Shown here piece after piece: positions 10,570 through 22,732 of a stretch of DNA of 64,000 nucleotides; position 1 is the stretch's first letter, and each line of letters opens with the position of its first letter. The notes under the pieces were generated by a model, which saw only the letters and a list, made by a program, of their open reading frames with translations, searched no databases and was not told where the DNA came from. The position numbers were made by a program, and so were the translations under genes. Source of the DNA: Ricinus communis (lineage: Eukaryota > Streptophyta > Magnoliopsida > Malpighiales > Euphorbiaceae); contig NC_063256.1 in the NCBI RefSeq assembly GCF_019578655.1, positions 17,635,430 through 17,699,429 on the forward strand, given 5' to 3'.

Positions 10570-12467
10570 TAAAAGCATCATGCAAATGATAATAATAATA
10601 AGTAAATGAAAAATTGAAATTGCAAATAAATATTCACAGTAGCAAATCAAATTTTATGCATGACACGTGCGTAAGCGATATATGACTTTAACTCACAGGT
10701 TTGGCGACCTCCTAGCTCACGCTCCGGTGCCTCTAGAGCGAGCCGAACGAACTGACAATCTAGTTACGGAAAATAATTTATCAAAACGATGAAACAATCG
10801 ATCATTAATCCTAGGTCTAGACTCCTAGGGGATCGACTGTCTAAGAATCTCGACTCGGAGAATTCTACGAAAATCCGAGTAGAACCTCCCTTACAACACG
10901 AACATTACCCCCGAAAACGGGTCCAGGACCCTGCCGGAAAAACACTCCAAATATCCAACAATTTAAACAATGGGAGTCGGGTCCCCAAACTTCACTATTT
11001 CCGACTCGCCACACAAAGACAAAATACGAGGCAAGCAAACTGATGACAATTATTTATGACTCACAAATATCATCAAATACTCAATATAAACCATTAGACA
11101 CAATTAAACCAAGAATTCCAAAATTAACGGGCCAAAGATAATTCACCGAGACGCCGATCGCCGGTCGACTACTTCCTCGGCCACGAGTCCGATCGACGAT
11201 CCGAACACACCATCGGACTCACAACGACGGCCTGATGACGATCCTCGCCCGATTTTCCGATCCGACACCCGACCATCCGGAGAGATTTGCGAACGATCAC
11301 GACTGGCCGATTTGCAAACGAAGCCCGATCGCCACGAAACCAGTTGCCATCGCGAAGCTTGAGAGGGAGAGTCGGGATATGCCCTCCGATCGTCCATCCT
11401 CCGCCGGATCTCGCCGGAAAAACTCAAAACACCGGCTGCCACCATTTTCTCTCTCCACCGGATCTTCCGATTCCTACCACCTTTGTCGCACACCGCCGCT
11501 AAAACAAAGCCTAGGCCGAGAGGAGTCGATCGGCACTAAGATCAACACCGACGCCGGAACGCCAAAGACGGCCGGCAAGGAAGCTTCGGCCATTTTCCTC
11601 CTCGCGAGAGGCTGTGCCGTCATTGCCAGCCCACCGGTGCCGCTGCTGCCGTAGGCCGACGCCGCAGCCCGCCAGCCTCAGACTTCAAGCCCGGCGACGC
11701 ACGCCACCGCAGCTCCTCCTTCTTCTTCGGCTCTCTCTCTCTCTCTTTTCCTCTCTTCTTCTTCCTCGACTTCCATTCCTTTCAATATCGACATTAGGCC
11801 CCCGAACTTTTCCTTATTACAACTTGGTCCCTCAACTTTCTTAATTACTTATAATCTCATCCCGCAGAATTCCAATTTAACCCCCAAACTTCTTTTTAGC
11901 CTTTCAATTAAGCCCCTAACTATTTAATTTGGGCCAAATCCGAATTATTGAAAATACACAATTACAAAAATATCCCTGACCGACATATTTATTTACAAAA
12001 ATACCAAGCTCACAAATTTCCATTAAAACCCCATAAAAATAACATTATACTTTCAATCCTTATTCCAAAATAAATTTCCACTTTAGTCCTAACACACAAT
12101 TAAATTAAATAATCAATTTCCAACTTAAAATTTAATACTACTAATCAATTATAATACCAATTTTCCCAAAATTCTTTTATAAACATCCTTTATAATTTCT
12201 TCCAAAAATTTTCAATATATAATTTTACTTATATAAATATGCATTTGGAAAAATTTTGGATAACCAAAATATAATCATTTCTCAAATAATTTACTTGAAT
12301 AATTTCTTAAAATTTCAAACTAATTGGGTATAGAAAATAACTCATTTATTTGATTAATATTAAATTTTTCATTAAATCATTTCAAATTAAACCCAATAAT
12401 AATGAAGCTAAAATTAACTTAAATAAAAACTCATTATTAAATATATAAAAAAATTCCAGGTGTTACA
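10570..12467 (-). mobile_element. Tekay-like LTR, truncated
   Basis: Read on the minus strand it starts TGTAACACC at 12467, the usual start of Tekay-type chromovirus LTRs. It is the reverse counterpart of 45059-46850, sharing the AT-rich first 700 bp, the GC-rich centre at 11130-11770 and the TTAGTTCGGCTCGCTC / GTGAGTTAAAGTCATATA block at 10680-10760. About 1 kb of its 3' end is missing. The several open frames of 60-139 codons at 11143-11844 come from the GC-rich LTR centre and have no recognisable domain. Confidence 0.7.
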
Positions 12468-12859
12468 TGAGGCATTGCAGAAATGTGTTCCCCTGTCACT
12501 AATTAGCGCTCTAAGTGTGCTGAACCTAACAAATAACCTTTTAAGGAACTTGCAAATAACTCCGGCATCGTCAGTAGGTAAGGACTGTGCCTCAAGCCAT
12601 TTGGAGAAATACTCAACAGCCATGAGGATATACTTATTGCCATTTGAGGAAGAGAAGGGTCCCATGAAGTTAATACCCCAAACATCAAATATCTCAATTG
12701 TCTGCATACTAGTTTGGGGCATTTCATCACGGGCAGAGATATTACATGAGCGTTGACAAGCGTCGCAAACCTGAACAAATGTCCTAGCATCGTGGAAGAT
12801 AGTTGGCCAATAAAAGCCTGCATCCAACACCATCCTAGCAATATGGTTTGCCGCTTGAT
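12468..12859 (-). pseudogene. Integrase of element C (zinc-binding and catalytic part), cut off
   Basis: On the minus strand this continues the pol frame of element C from 32017. Read in the transcribed direction it has the [10 protein letters not shown] part of the H2C2 zinc-binding domain with a CDAC cysteine pair, then the start of the rve catalytic core with [12 protein letters not shown] and ISDRGTHF holding the first two acidic residues. The third acidic residue and the C-terminal part are lost where the Tekay-like LTR starts at 12467. Element B separates this piece from the RNase H part; the two join in frame with no loss apart from the duplicated ggcct. Confidence 0.85.
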
Positions 12860-12864
12860 GGCCT
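12860..12864. repeat. Target-site duplication of element B (left copy, ggcct)
   Basis: GGCCT lies just outside B's left LTR and is matched exactly at 32012-32016 outside its right LTR. Confidence 0.85.
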
Positions 12865-14264
12865 TGATAGGCTACTTATGCAACCTACACCTAAGGCAGT
12901 GAACCTATCGATGCGGTCTAGCACTAGTAAGTATCAAGGTCGTATTCCTGGAGATCGAGTGAACCTAAAGTTACTACTATTCGTTATATTATTTAGTCTG
13001 AAATAAGGTGTGAGAAGTCTAAATTAATTAACTAATGCATATGAATGCAAATAAAGGAACAACAGCAACTAACAATCGAAAGACAACCGTAACAAAGAAG
13101 CAAACCCAAAGGGGACCTAATGATGGAATTCTAAGGTTGATTTTATAAACTACCAATCTTGCTACCTGTGCCTAAATCCTAAATCAAACTCGGCTTCTCT
13201 CTCGAGCTCACTAAGTTCCTAAATCTGCACTAACCTAATGGAATCTCTTCCTATTAGATTATTACAGATTAGCCTTAAGCGTGATTCAGAACTATTAAGA
13301 GTTGTTAATTCTTAATCCGGTGAGTGAATTAACCTTATCTCTAAATGTTAACTACCAGTTCTTACTATTTAATTTCCAATTGTAATAAGCATTTCTCAAT
13401 GTCAAGAAACAACCCAAAAGACAATTAATTTAACGTCTCAAATTAATTGAATCAGATTTTATTACTAAACAGTAAGAAGATTACAAAAATGGCAGATAAA
13501 AATTCAATAATTAAACACAATCCATTAACAAAGGTGAACCCCAATGGATTCGGCAGTCCTAGCTACTCATAATGAAAGAAACAAATACAAAAGGAAATAA
13601 ATAACAGAAAAGAAAATGGAACATGTAACCGCTCTTATCTCGAATCGGAGTGGGAATGTCGCAAGTGCCAATTCTGAAACCAGCCTCAAGTATGGATCTC
13701 GGATGTCTCGGTCAATCATCTAGAAACTTCAATCTTTGCTTGAATCCTCCAATTCAATCCTTTGAACTGATGTTGGTCTCCCAAAATGTCAAGAACAGAG
13801 GTGTATAAGTGAGGGGTGGCGCGCGTAGAGAAGTTTAAAAATCAGAAGCAGAACCCTATCTTATTTTGTGTGCCTGTTTATGGCGATGCCTTATGTGGCA
13901 GTCAGCGGCAAATATGCAGGGCACATGCTCCGCCATATATTATGCATGCCATGCAAATATCACCCAGCAACAGGCACCAACCTCCACAGAATGCCAAATT
14001 TCTGAAATTGTCTAAGAGAGGTCGTGCAAAAGTCTCAAAATGCGCGCCAACAAGGAATCGACTCCAATAAGCATCTAATATGCGTAAATCATCCAAATAG
14101 CTTGGTCTTTACTTGTAAATCAATCAATCTCTATCAAAGAGTCCGAAAACCTGAAAAATTCATAAACATACCAAAGTACGATCAAACAGGAATAAATATG
14201 ACTCGAATACACGAATAAACAACTGATAAACAGTCAATAAACATTAATAGAATCATCAACATCA
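12865..14264 (-). mobile_element. Element B 3' LTR
   Basis: This 1400-bp LTR runs TGATAGGCTACTTATG ... AACATCA. It is collinear with the right-hand copy at 29164-32011 once the nested solo LTR is removed, sharing the GAATCTCTTCCTAT, GAATCGGAGTGGGAATGTCGC and CTAATATGCGTAAATC blocks. Preservation of both copies shows that B inserted as a complete element. Confidence 0.85.
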
Positions 14265-14284
14265 AACTACCCCACACTTGAGAG
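14265..14284 (-). other. Polypurine tract of element B
   Basis: On the minus strand the sequence just upstream of the 3' LTR is AAGTGTGGGGTAGTT, the plus-strand primer site for Athila-like elements. The matching site in element A is at 18288. Confidence 0.7.
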
Positions 14285-15850
14285 TTTGCTTGTCCTCAAG
14301 CAATCAACAACTCTCTCCTCAAATATATACCAAATGACTCAATCAAATACATTGCAAAACGTTAGCTCAAAACAAGTCTCGAAACTCCGTAACGAATTTC
14401 TTCAAAGTCCCCAAATCACTAAATCTTTGAAAAAGAGAACAAAGTTAACAAAGCTGCTAAAATTAAAATGATAAACTATCTAAACTCAGAATTTGAGAGA
14501 CATGCCTCACAAGATGTCACTCAAAGCACACAAGTGTATATAGGTAAAAGAATATCGCCAAGCCCTCAACGCAAAAAAATAGAAAAAAAAATGCTTACCA
14601 TAAGATTGCTCATAGATCCAATCTCCACTACTGTGAAATAATCAATAATCATAATCAAAGGGTCTTCAGCCAGGTTGTAATGGGGTTGAGGTAAGGTATG
14701 GAGAAATATGGAAAGTAGGCTAAAAGTTGCTGGAAAATTATGCAAGTAATGCAAGAAAACAACCAAAAATCAAACGCTGTACAAAACTAAGTTGCTCCAC
14801 TATTAGGATGATGGTCGAAATGAACTAAGAGAAATATATATATTTTTTAATTATTTTTTTATTTTTTATTTTATAATATATACCATGTATATATATTACA
14901 GCTTATGTAGGAGCTGTTGTGTTATTGACATAACAATAAGAATGAATATCCAATTTTGGATTGAAGGGAGCATTTATGAAAATCTATCAACTCAATGATT
15001 ATAAAAAGAATGCAATTTGATCCAAAATGAAATGCAGCATAAACTTACATAATTTCCAGCAACAATGGTAGCAAGAATGGAAGTGATAAAGTGAGTGTCA
15101 AAGGTGAATCACACCGAAAGAAAAAAAAAAGGCTAAGGCTCAAAATTGGTTCACTATGAGGAAAACAGGGTTAAGCTTTTGGCCAAATTGTGTAAATCCT
15201 AAGTGCCCAGATCATCTCATGACTATTAAAAATTCATGTAATCTCAAAAGGAATCACAGAGCAAGTTCTAAAAATAAAGATTCTGTGCAATGCTCACTCA
15301 ACAACAAGAAAAAGGAGCATAACAAAATAATGATGCCCAATTTGGCTCAAAACCTCACCATTTGAGTGGGTCAAAATTGCTTGTGCTCTCAAACCAAAGT
15401 TTAAACAATCAATCATAATAATAAGCATCAATATTAACAGTGTTGTATATCTAAAGATAAAGTAAAATGAAAAGATTAAAGAAAACACCAGTTTTACCTG
15501 GCTTGATTGAAACTAAGAGATTCGTTCATTGCCTTCTTCCCAACAAGATTCGATAAAAGCTATAAGGGTCCATTCAAAAGAAAAAAGAATCATCAACTAC
15601 TCGATTAAAACAAAACTCAAGATAAAGATATTAAGAATGAACAGACTCGATCAGTTAAAAAAAACAAAATGAAAATAAAATTAAAACAGTAGAATACCAT
15701 CCTTTCAGAGGTTTGAGATAACAGAATCAGTACCTGCACAAAACTAAGGTACCTACCCCACACTTGAGAAAAACCCTATCCTCAGTGTAAAACACGTATA
15801 ATACCCTACATGATCCAAAATAACGTTCAATAATTACAATTAGAACAGGA
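14285..15850 (-). other. Element B non-coding 3' region
   Basis: No coding frame of note is here. It is collinear with element A's 18308-19760: shared blocks are TTGCTTGTCCTCAAGCAATCAAC, CCTCACAAGATGTCACTCAAA, GCTTATGTAGG and GGCCAAATTGTGTAAATCCTAAGTGCCC. A second PPT-like CCTACCCCACACTTGAGAAAAA lies at 15750. AT-rich stretches are at 14840-14900 and 15870-15905. Long 3' untranslated regions after ORF1 are usual for Athila. Confidence 0.65.
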
Positions 15851-16802
15851 TTAATAGCATCCATAAATAAAAAGAATAAATATATAAATAAATAAATAAA
15901 AAGAAATTAAACTGTCCAATATAAATAATAAAGAAAAACTAGAATCCTCAATCCTCAACATGATCAGCCCGACCACCCTGGTCCTGCTGGGTGAAATCCG
16001 GAGTGAACAAAGGATCATCAAGTTGAGGAGACATCGGGGCATCATCGCTGGTAGAAATACTCGGAACTGAGGCTAAAACAGACGGTAGTGGAGGAGAAGA
16101 AATGGACAAGTGGGTATCACCAAAACTGTCAAAGAAACCCTCAAGGTCAAAGGGTGATACCGGCATAGACGGTGGTCGAGACGTAGGTGCATGTGCTAAC
16201 ACATGAGAACTAGATACTCGCATCCGAACCAACTGCTGAGAGATATCCTATAAGGAAAAATGAAAACTGTTATGGTCTTCTCTCATCTCAGTGCGCAAGG
16301 CCACAAGGTCATCCCGAAGAAGTTGGGTGGCATGTGACTGTGTTTGAAGAATCTCGCACAAGGCTCTCACTGAATCACTAGCCTTAGTACGAAAAGTCTG
16401 TGTAAGATCCCCCTGCTGTGTCATCCGAACCTCCATCCTATCCAATCTAGATGCTACTGATGTGCTTGCTGATTGATTAAAGAACATAGATGGGTCAGGA
16501 ACATCAGTGGGCCTAAATAAGGGACGTCGTGGAGTTACAAGCTACTCCTCGGTGATGTTAACATCATCATCATCACCCTCATCAACACCATCGCCACCCG
16601 TCTGGCTAGCTGAAGTGGATCCTGTCAAGTGGTACTCGAAACCGCCTGAGGTAGACTCAGTCTGAGTAACCATCTGCATGTTCTATATTTGTTGTGTCCC
16701 AACAGCCAACATAGAACCCGATTCTGTCATACTCTGAACAGCGGCTAGAGTCAATACCCCCATATCCTAGCTAGCCTAGTCACATATGGTCCAAAGCTAA
16801 TA
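15851..16802 (-). pseudogene. Athila ORF1-like protein, C-terminal part (element B)
   Basis: This is the downstream part of B's ORF1, cut from the N-terminal part by element A. Just after the break the minus strand reads ISFGPYVTRLARIWGY, the Athila ORF1 motif. An in-frame stop follows, then two broken frames: one with a heptad-like stretch (SRLDRMEVRMTQQGD, 16487-16248) and one rich in Pro/Ser ending near 15951. The function of Athila ORF1 is unknown; an envelope-like role has been suggested for some members. Stops show that it is inactive. Confidence 0.65.
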
Positions 16803-16807
16803 ACTGC
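16803..16807. repeat. Target-site duplication of element A (left copy, actgc)
   Basis: ACTGC here and at 24238-24242 flank the two LTRs of element A and lie within B's ORF1. Confidence 0.8.
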
Positions 16808-18287
16808 TAATAGGCTCTTTATGCAACCTACACCTAAGGCAGTGAACCTACCGATGCAGCCTAGCACTAGTGAGTATCAAGGTCGTATCCCTGGAGATCG
16901 GGTGAACCTAGAGTTACTACTGTTTGCTATGTTATCTAGTTTGAAATAGGGTGTGAAAGTTCTAACGTACCAGCTAATGGTTATGAGTGCAAATAAGTAA
17001 ATGAAGAACAATGGACAATCAAAAGACAATTGCAAAGAGAGAAACAAACCCAAAAGGGAGCCTAAGTGATGGAATTCTAAAAATGGATTGTATGGATTGC
17101 CGATCTTGCTTACTCGTGCCTAAATCCTGAATTGAATCCCGGTTCCTCTCTCGAGCTTATCGGATTCCTAAACCTGCACTAACCTAATGGAATCTCTTCC
17201 TATCGGATTACTACAGATTAGCATTAAGTATGATTTAAAACTATTAAGAAATATTAGTTCTTAATCCGGCGAGTAAATCAACCTTATCTCTAAGTTTAAC
17301 TACCAGTCCTTACTATTCAATGTCCAGTTGTAACAAGCATTTCTCAATGTCAAGAAACAACCTAATAAACAATTAATCCAACGTCTCAAATTAACTGAAT
17401 CAAACTTTTATTACTGAATAGCAAGAAGATTGCAAGAATAACAATTATAAAAACTAACAATTAAGCATAATCCATCAACAAAGGTGAACCCTAATGGATT
17501 CAAAAGATCTAGCTACTCATGTTCATGGTTAAAGCAATTAGGGAACAAAATAAGGAAAAACAAATTAAAGGCATGCACACCCTTCTCTTTCAAGCTGAAT
17601 GAGAAACCCTAAAATTGCAAATTCGAAATCTCAAACCCTAGTTGCCTCTTGAATGCTCCCAAAGTTTGTCTTGATCTTCAATTCGATGTTGGAACAAGTG
17701 AAATCCCTCCTTCAATTGATGAATTTTTGATCTCTTAAGGTCTACAATTGAGGTGTAGGAAAACAATTGATTAAGTGTGTGTCTTGGAATTGAGTCCAAA
17801 ATTCGTCTCTCCTCCAAAAGAACTCAAAATTGCCTATATAGTTGATTCAGCATGGCCGGAGTCCAGGCTGTGATGATTCAGCATGGCGAGTCCGGTCGAT
17901 GATTCGACTACCGAGTCCGGCGTGAATCTGGAGTTGTCAGGACTTCCAAGCCGTGCCAAGCCGGCGGCCGAGCCACCACAGGCCGTCTTTGGAGGTCGTG
18001 GTGGCTACCAAGGCGGCCGAAATGGCACAATTGGGATAGCCTCTTAGTAATTTAGCACGGCCGGAGTCCAGGCCGTGCTCAACCCTCGGGGTGCTAGTTC
18101 TCACCCAATTTGATGGATTTTGGTCCGTAATCACACGTATTTCCCTTGATTATTGATGGTGTCCTTCGAAAATGACCTAAAACGAGAAAGAAAACAAAAG
18201 ACAGGTGATTCTAGCATAAAACGGGATAATCATGCATAAAAATGTAAACAATCGGGCATGAAAACATGTGTAGTATGATGCTTATCA
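16808..18287 (-). mobile_element. Element A 3' LTR
   Basis: 1480 bp, TAATAGGCTC ... GCTTATCA. It is collinear with 22885-24237 but has segments lost there (near 17210 and 17590). TATA on the minus strand is in the CTATATAGGC context at 17835-17844. A GC-rich stretch at 17845-18090, upstream of it in the reading direction, is full of GGCCGAG and CCGTGC words. Confidence 0.85.
18056..18077 (-). promoter_or_regulatory. Inverted motif CACGGCC...GGCCGTG in U3
   Basis: CACGGCC (18056-18062) and GGCCGTG (18071-18077) are an inverted repeat with an 8-base spacer containing AGTCC. The same arrangement is at 30771-30792. It lies upstream of the TATA box in the direction of LTR transcription, where transcription factors would be expected to bind. 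The regulatory role is inferred from position only. Confidence 0.5.
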
Positions 18288-18307
18288 AATTAGCCCACAC
18301 TTAAACT
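18288..18307 (-). other. Polypurine tract of element A
   Basis: The minus strand reads AAGTTTAAGTGTGGGCTAATT up to the LTR, corresponding to B's AAGTGTGGGGTAGTT with one G changed. Confidence 0.6.
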
Positions 18308-20058
18308 TTTGCTTGTCCTCAAGCAATCAACAACTCACTCCTCAAACAGATACCAAATAACTCAATCAAATGCATTGCAGGAGGTTAGCTCAAAACAAAT
18401 TTCAAAACTCCATAATGATTTTTCCCAAAATCCCCAAATCACTAAATCCTTAAGAGAGAGAACAAACTTAATAAAGTTGCTAAAGTTAAAATGATAAACC
18501 ATCTAAATTTAGAAATTGAGAACCATGCCTCACAAGATGTCACTCAAAACACACAAGTGTATATAGGTGAAAGAAGATCGCCAAGCTCTCAACGCAAAAA
18601 TACAGAAAAAGTGCTTACCATAGGCTTTCTTATAGATCCAATCTCCACTACTACGAAATAATCAATAATCATGATCAAAGGGTCTTGAGCCAGGTTGTCA
18701 TGGGGTTAAGGTAGGGTACGTATAAATATGGAAAGTAGGCTACAAGTTGCTGGAAGTTAAGCAAGTAATGCAAGAAAGTAACGAAGGATCAAGTGTTGTA
18801 CCAAAATGAACACTAAGTTGCTCTAAAAATAAGATGATGCTCAAAATGAACTAAATTAATACTCTTTTTTTTTGAATATATATATACTATGTATATATAT
18901 TACAACAGCTTATGTAGGGGTTGTTGGTTATTGACACATACAATAAGACTGAATACCAAATATATTTTTTTTTTTAATTGAAGGGAGCATCTATGAAAAA
19001 TCTAGCAACTTAGTGAAATATATGATTGCAGATTGATCCAAAATAAAATGCAGTATAAACTTACATAATTTCCAGCAACAATGGTAGAAAGAATGGTCAA
19101 ATGAATAGAAGTGATAAAATGAGTGTGACTGTTATTATTATCACGAAAGGAAAGGCTAAGGCTCAAATTTGGTTCACTAAGGGAAAAACAGGGTTAGGCT
19201 TTTTGGCCAAATTGTGTAAATCCTAAGTGCCCAAATCATCTCACGATTATTGACAATTCATGTAATCTCAAAAGATATCGTAAAGCAAGTTCTAGAAACA
19301 GAGATTCTGTACAATGCTCACTAATGAAAGAAAAGGGAGCATAATAGTGATGCACCAATTGGCTCAAAATCTCACCATTTGAGTGGGGTAAAATTGCATG
19401 AATTCTCAAACCAAAGTTTAAACAGTCAATCACAATAATAAGCAACAATATTAACAGTGTTCTATATCTAAGATAAAGTAAAATGGAAGAATTTAAGGAA
19501 AAATACCAGTTTTACCTAGCTGGATTGTAATTAAGAGATTCGTTCATTGCCTTCTTCCAACAAGGTTCGATAAAAGCTGCACAAATCTACAGTACCTACC
19601 CCATACTTGTGAAAAACACTGTCCTCAGTGTGAACAAGGTAGGCACTCTAAAATAAAAGGAATAAAATACGTAAAATGAAGCTAATTATGGGAGTCCATA
19701 AAAGAAATTAGAAAACTAAGAGAAAAACAAGACGACAAAAAGAGATAAAAACTAGAAAGTCTACTAGATACTGCCCTTGATGTGTACTTTAACACTTCAA
19801 AATATGTTAGTCCTCAAAATTACGTACGAGCATCAAGTAGGCTAACTCCTGCAAAATTCAAGAATAAACACATTCCAAGCAACATCTAGTAAAAGGTTCA
19901 ATAGGATAGCATCTCCTCAAAATCAAACTTACTAAAAACAGACTGAAATATCTAACTGCAAATGACTACATAAAATAAAATAAAAAATGTCCAAAAATTC
20001 AGAAAGCAAAAATAGATTCGAGAATGCCTCCCGAAGGAGCTTCTTTTTGTTCGAGTCG
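18308..20058 (-). other. Element A non-coding 3' region
   Basis: No protein signal is seen. It is collinear with B's 14285-15800, including a second CCTACCCCATACTTG PPT-like site at 19595 and an AT-rich tract at 18865-18900. Past 19640 it diverges from B and contains no recognisable feature up to the end of the protease frame. Confidence 0.6.
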
Positions 20059-20059
20059 T

Positions 20060-20872
20060 CTAGCTGGACTCTGGATCAGCATTCCTGCATCGCGGGCAAA
20101 TTAAGAAGGTAGGCTCAATGTAAGTTGGGGCTCGAGGCATATAAGCGCAATGAAAAGGTCCGATGTGTGCAGTAGATGACCAAGGAGGTGCTCTCTGGAC
20201 CGATTTGGGATGTCCATTCATCCACTCCGAATTCCGGCTAAGTGACCTGTCAAAAACAAACTTGCAACTACCCTTCTCGGGTCTATCACAAAGACAAAGT
20301 CTCATATTGATACAAGTTATTTTTTCGGATGAATAACACATACTAGTAGGGGAAGAAACATGTATAGCATCATCCATTTGTACATCTTGTAGTTGTGTAT
20401 TACATGCAAGATCAATTCCATCAATACAACAAATGGCATGAACATGGTCGGTGGAAGAACTATCAAATGAGGGTAAACTAAAAGTGACACAGTCGTCCCC
20501 TACATTAAGTTCTAACTTCCCCTCAAATACGTCTATTTTAGCTCTAGCTGTGGCAAGGAAAGGCCTCCCCAAAATTAATGGTACACCATGCTCATTGTCC
20601 ATATCCAAAACCACAAAGTCCACAGGAAATATGAACTTATCTACCTTAACTAGCACATTTTCCACAATTCCCCTAGGAAGCTTAATAGAACGGTCAGCTA
20701 ATTGAATGCACATCCTAGTGGATTTTGCCTCCCCCAAACCTAGCTTATTGAACAAACTAGTGGGCATGACATTTATGCTAGGCCCCAAATTACCTAATGC
20801 ATCATCAACACACAAATTACCTAAAGTGCAGGGAATAGTGAAACTCCCTAGATCATGACGTTTCTCTGGCAA
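20060..20872 (-). CDS. Retropepsin-like protease of element A with a novel C-terminal extension
   Basis: A 270-codon open frame. Residues of about 10-160 are an Athila-type aspartic protease: LGNLGPSINVMPTSLFNKLG covers the flap/active-site region, followed by RMCIQLADRSIKLPRGI, VLVKVDKFIFPVDFVV and PLILGRPFLATARAKIDV. The catalytic Asp-Leu-Gly-Ala of relatives reads NLGP here, so the catalytic Asp is lost and the enzyme is probably inactive. Residues of about 160-270 show no RT but a Cys- and Pro-containing tail with a CPRC pair near the end. A separate gag frame ends at 20879, one stop upstream. The start codon was set by the first Met of the frame and may not be used. Confidence 0.7.
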   Translation of the reverse strand: MPEKRHDLGSFTIPCTLGNLCVDDALGNLGPSINVMPTSLFNKLGLGEAKSTRMCIQLADRSIKLPRGIVENVLVKVDKFIFPVDFVVLDMDNEHGVPLILGRPFLATARAKIDVFEGKLELNVGDDCVTFSLPSFDSSSTDHVHAICCIDGIDLACNTQLQDVQMDDAIHVSSPTSMCYSSEKITCINMRLCLCDRPEKGSCKFVFDRSLSRNSEWMNGHPKSVQRAPPWSSTAHIGPFHCAYMPRAPTYIEPTFLICPRCRNADPESS

Positions 20873-20878
20873 CTTGCT

Positions 20879-22685
20879 CTAAAACACCGTTGAGCACTCC
20901 TCATTAAGCTGAACATAGGCGACCTCCTCCAACTTCCTTTTTCTGCTAAGTATGTCCTTTAAGAACTTAGCATACTTTGGCATCTGCTCCAATGCATCAA
21001 TAAAAGGCAAGTTAATATGCAGTTGTCTAAAAATATCTAAAAACTTACTGAACTGCTCTTTCGCCTCTGCTTGTTTAGCTCTAGCAGGATAAGGAATCTT
21101 AGGTTGATATTCCCTGACTGGAATTGATTTCACCTTTTGTCCTCGTGTTCCCTAACCTACCGCTTGCCTTAACTGCACATCAATAGTGGCGTCATAAAAA
21201 ACATGCTTAGAAGGAGGCTGAAACTAACTTACCTCGAACGCAAAGTGATGGCGTTCACGTGCTCCCTCGGGTTAGACTCGGTGGTGCTCTGGGAGCTCAT
21301 GCGCCTCTTAGACAACATCTTAGAGATTTGGCCAATCCCGGGTCTCCAAGTTCGAATCGAGGCCCGCCGGTTCCTAAGTGCACTATCAGTTTGCTGGAAC
21401 CTCATCTCCGTAGACGTCACAAACTTCATCATAAGCTCCTCTAAATTTGACTTCTTTTTACGTAGAGGAGAGGAGCTTGTCGAGGCCAGTGAATATTCTT
21501 CTTGAGTCGATGAAGTCTCGAAACCGGTGGACCCCGAGCGTTATTGTTCCTCCAATCAAGTTGGGATGATTGCGCCACCCAGGGTTGTATGTATTGCTGT
21601 AAGGATCATTCTGCTGCCTTGGGGCATTCCCTATATAATCAACCTGTTCAACATCAGAAGACATAGCAGAATTAGATAGAAAAGTAGTAGAGGATGAAGC
21701 AAACATACCTCCCGCAGACAGCTCGACCGTAATGCGGGCCACCATAAAACTTGCGCCAACGTCACCGCATGAACCAGATCTAGAGTTGGTCGATCTTCTT
21801 GGATAGAAGCTCCACTTGAGCTGCCAAGGTTGCTGTAGAGTCCACTTGGTTGACCACTCCCTGTCTTCCTAGTCGGCTCCTAGAGGATTGCCACTGATAG
21901 TTGTTCATGGCCATTTCCTCTATCAAGTTCCGAGCACCTTTCGGGCATCTTTCTTATCGCTTAGCGCCCTGCTGCAGCATCCACCATCGCCTCGTTGCAA
22001 GGTTCAACCCGTCAGAAGGTCCGAACTGCATCCACACCGGCAATCCATGATGTGGGCAGCATCTCAAAAGATCTTTAAATCTCTCCCATGCATCGTACAT
22101 GCTTTCATCATCAAACTGCACAAAAGAAGATATGTCATTTCTAAGTTTAGCAGTTTTAGCAGGAGGAAAATACTTATTTAAAAATTTTTCGGCCAACGCC
22201 TTCTAGGTAGTGATCGTCTGTTGTGGAAGAGATTGCAGCCATCTCTTTGCTCTGTCCCTCAAGGAAAATGGAAACAATCTCAGCCAAATGGCATCATCGG
22301 TTGTTCCACTTATCTTGAATGTGTCACAAATCTCCAAAAAGTTGGAGATATGTGCATTGGGATCCTCGCTGGGCAATCCTCCAAACTGCATGCTTTGTTG
22401 GATCATCTAGATCACATTGGCCTTTATCTCAAAATTGTTGGCCGCTACAGCAGGTCTGACTATACTTGTTCTCGTCCCATCTAAAGATGGTCGAGCAAAC
22501 TCGTACATCGTCCTCTGATCATCGTTGGCCTGGGGGTCATGGTTTTCCATCGTGTCTAGTCTATCCACAGGTACCTCAACCTCAATCTCCTCCTCTTCTA
22601 ATTGCAACCTCTTCCTTAAGAGTCTGAGGGATCGTTCTGGATCAGATAGAGGCTCTATAAGATTCGAGTTTGAGCTCCTGGTCAT
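20879..22685 (-). pseudogene. Gag of element A, broken
   Basis: Athila-like Gag in at least six open pieces. The N-terminus (22685-22407) begins MTRSSNSNLIEPLSDPERS; the Retrotrans_gag core has [20 protein letters not shown] and [11 protein letters not shown] (22406-22203), then KYFPPAKTAKLRNDISSF and MYDAWERFKDLLR (22196-21954). The zinc-knuckle region near 21720-21770 is garbled, and no CX2CX3HX4C survives. The coiled RFQQTDSALRN block is at 21432-21229 and the spacer before protease at 21133-20879. Stops and frameshifts separate the pieces. Confidence 0.85.
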
Positions 22686-22732
22686 AAACTACCTAAAACC
22701 GAAAGTCCACACAACCACCAATCAACAAAAAC

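Noticed and set aside
11143..11844. Several overlapping open frames of 71-139 codons on both strands
   Set aside because: They lie in the GC-rich centre of a Tekay-like LTR, have no domain, and both strands are open because stop codons are rare in GC-rich DNA.
21203..21505. 100-codon plus-strand frame
   Set aside because: It is antisense to the broken gag of element A; the similar frame at 27277-27660 is antisense to B's gag.
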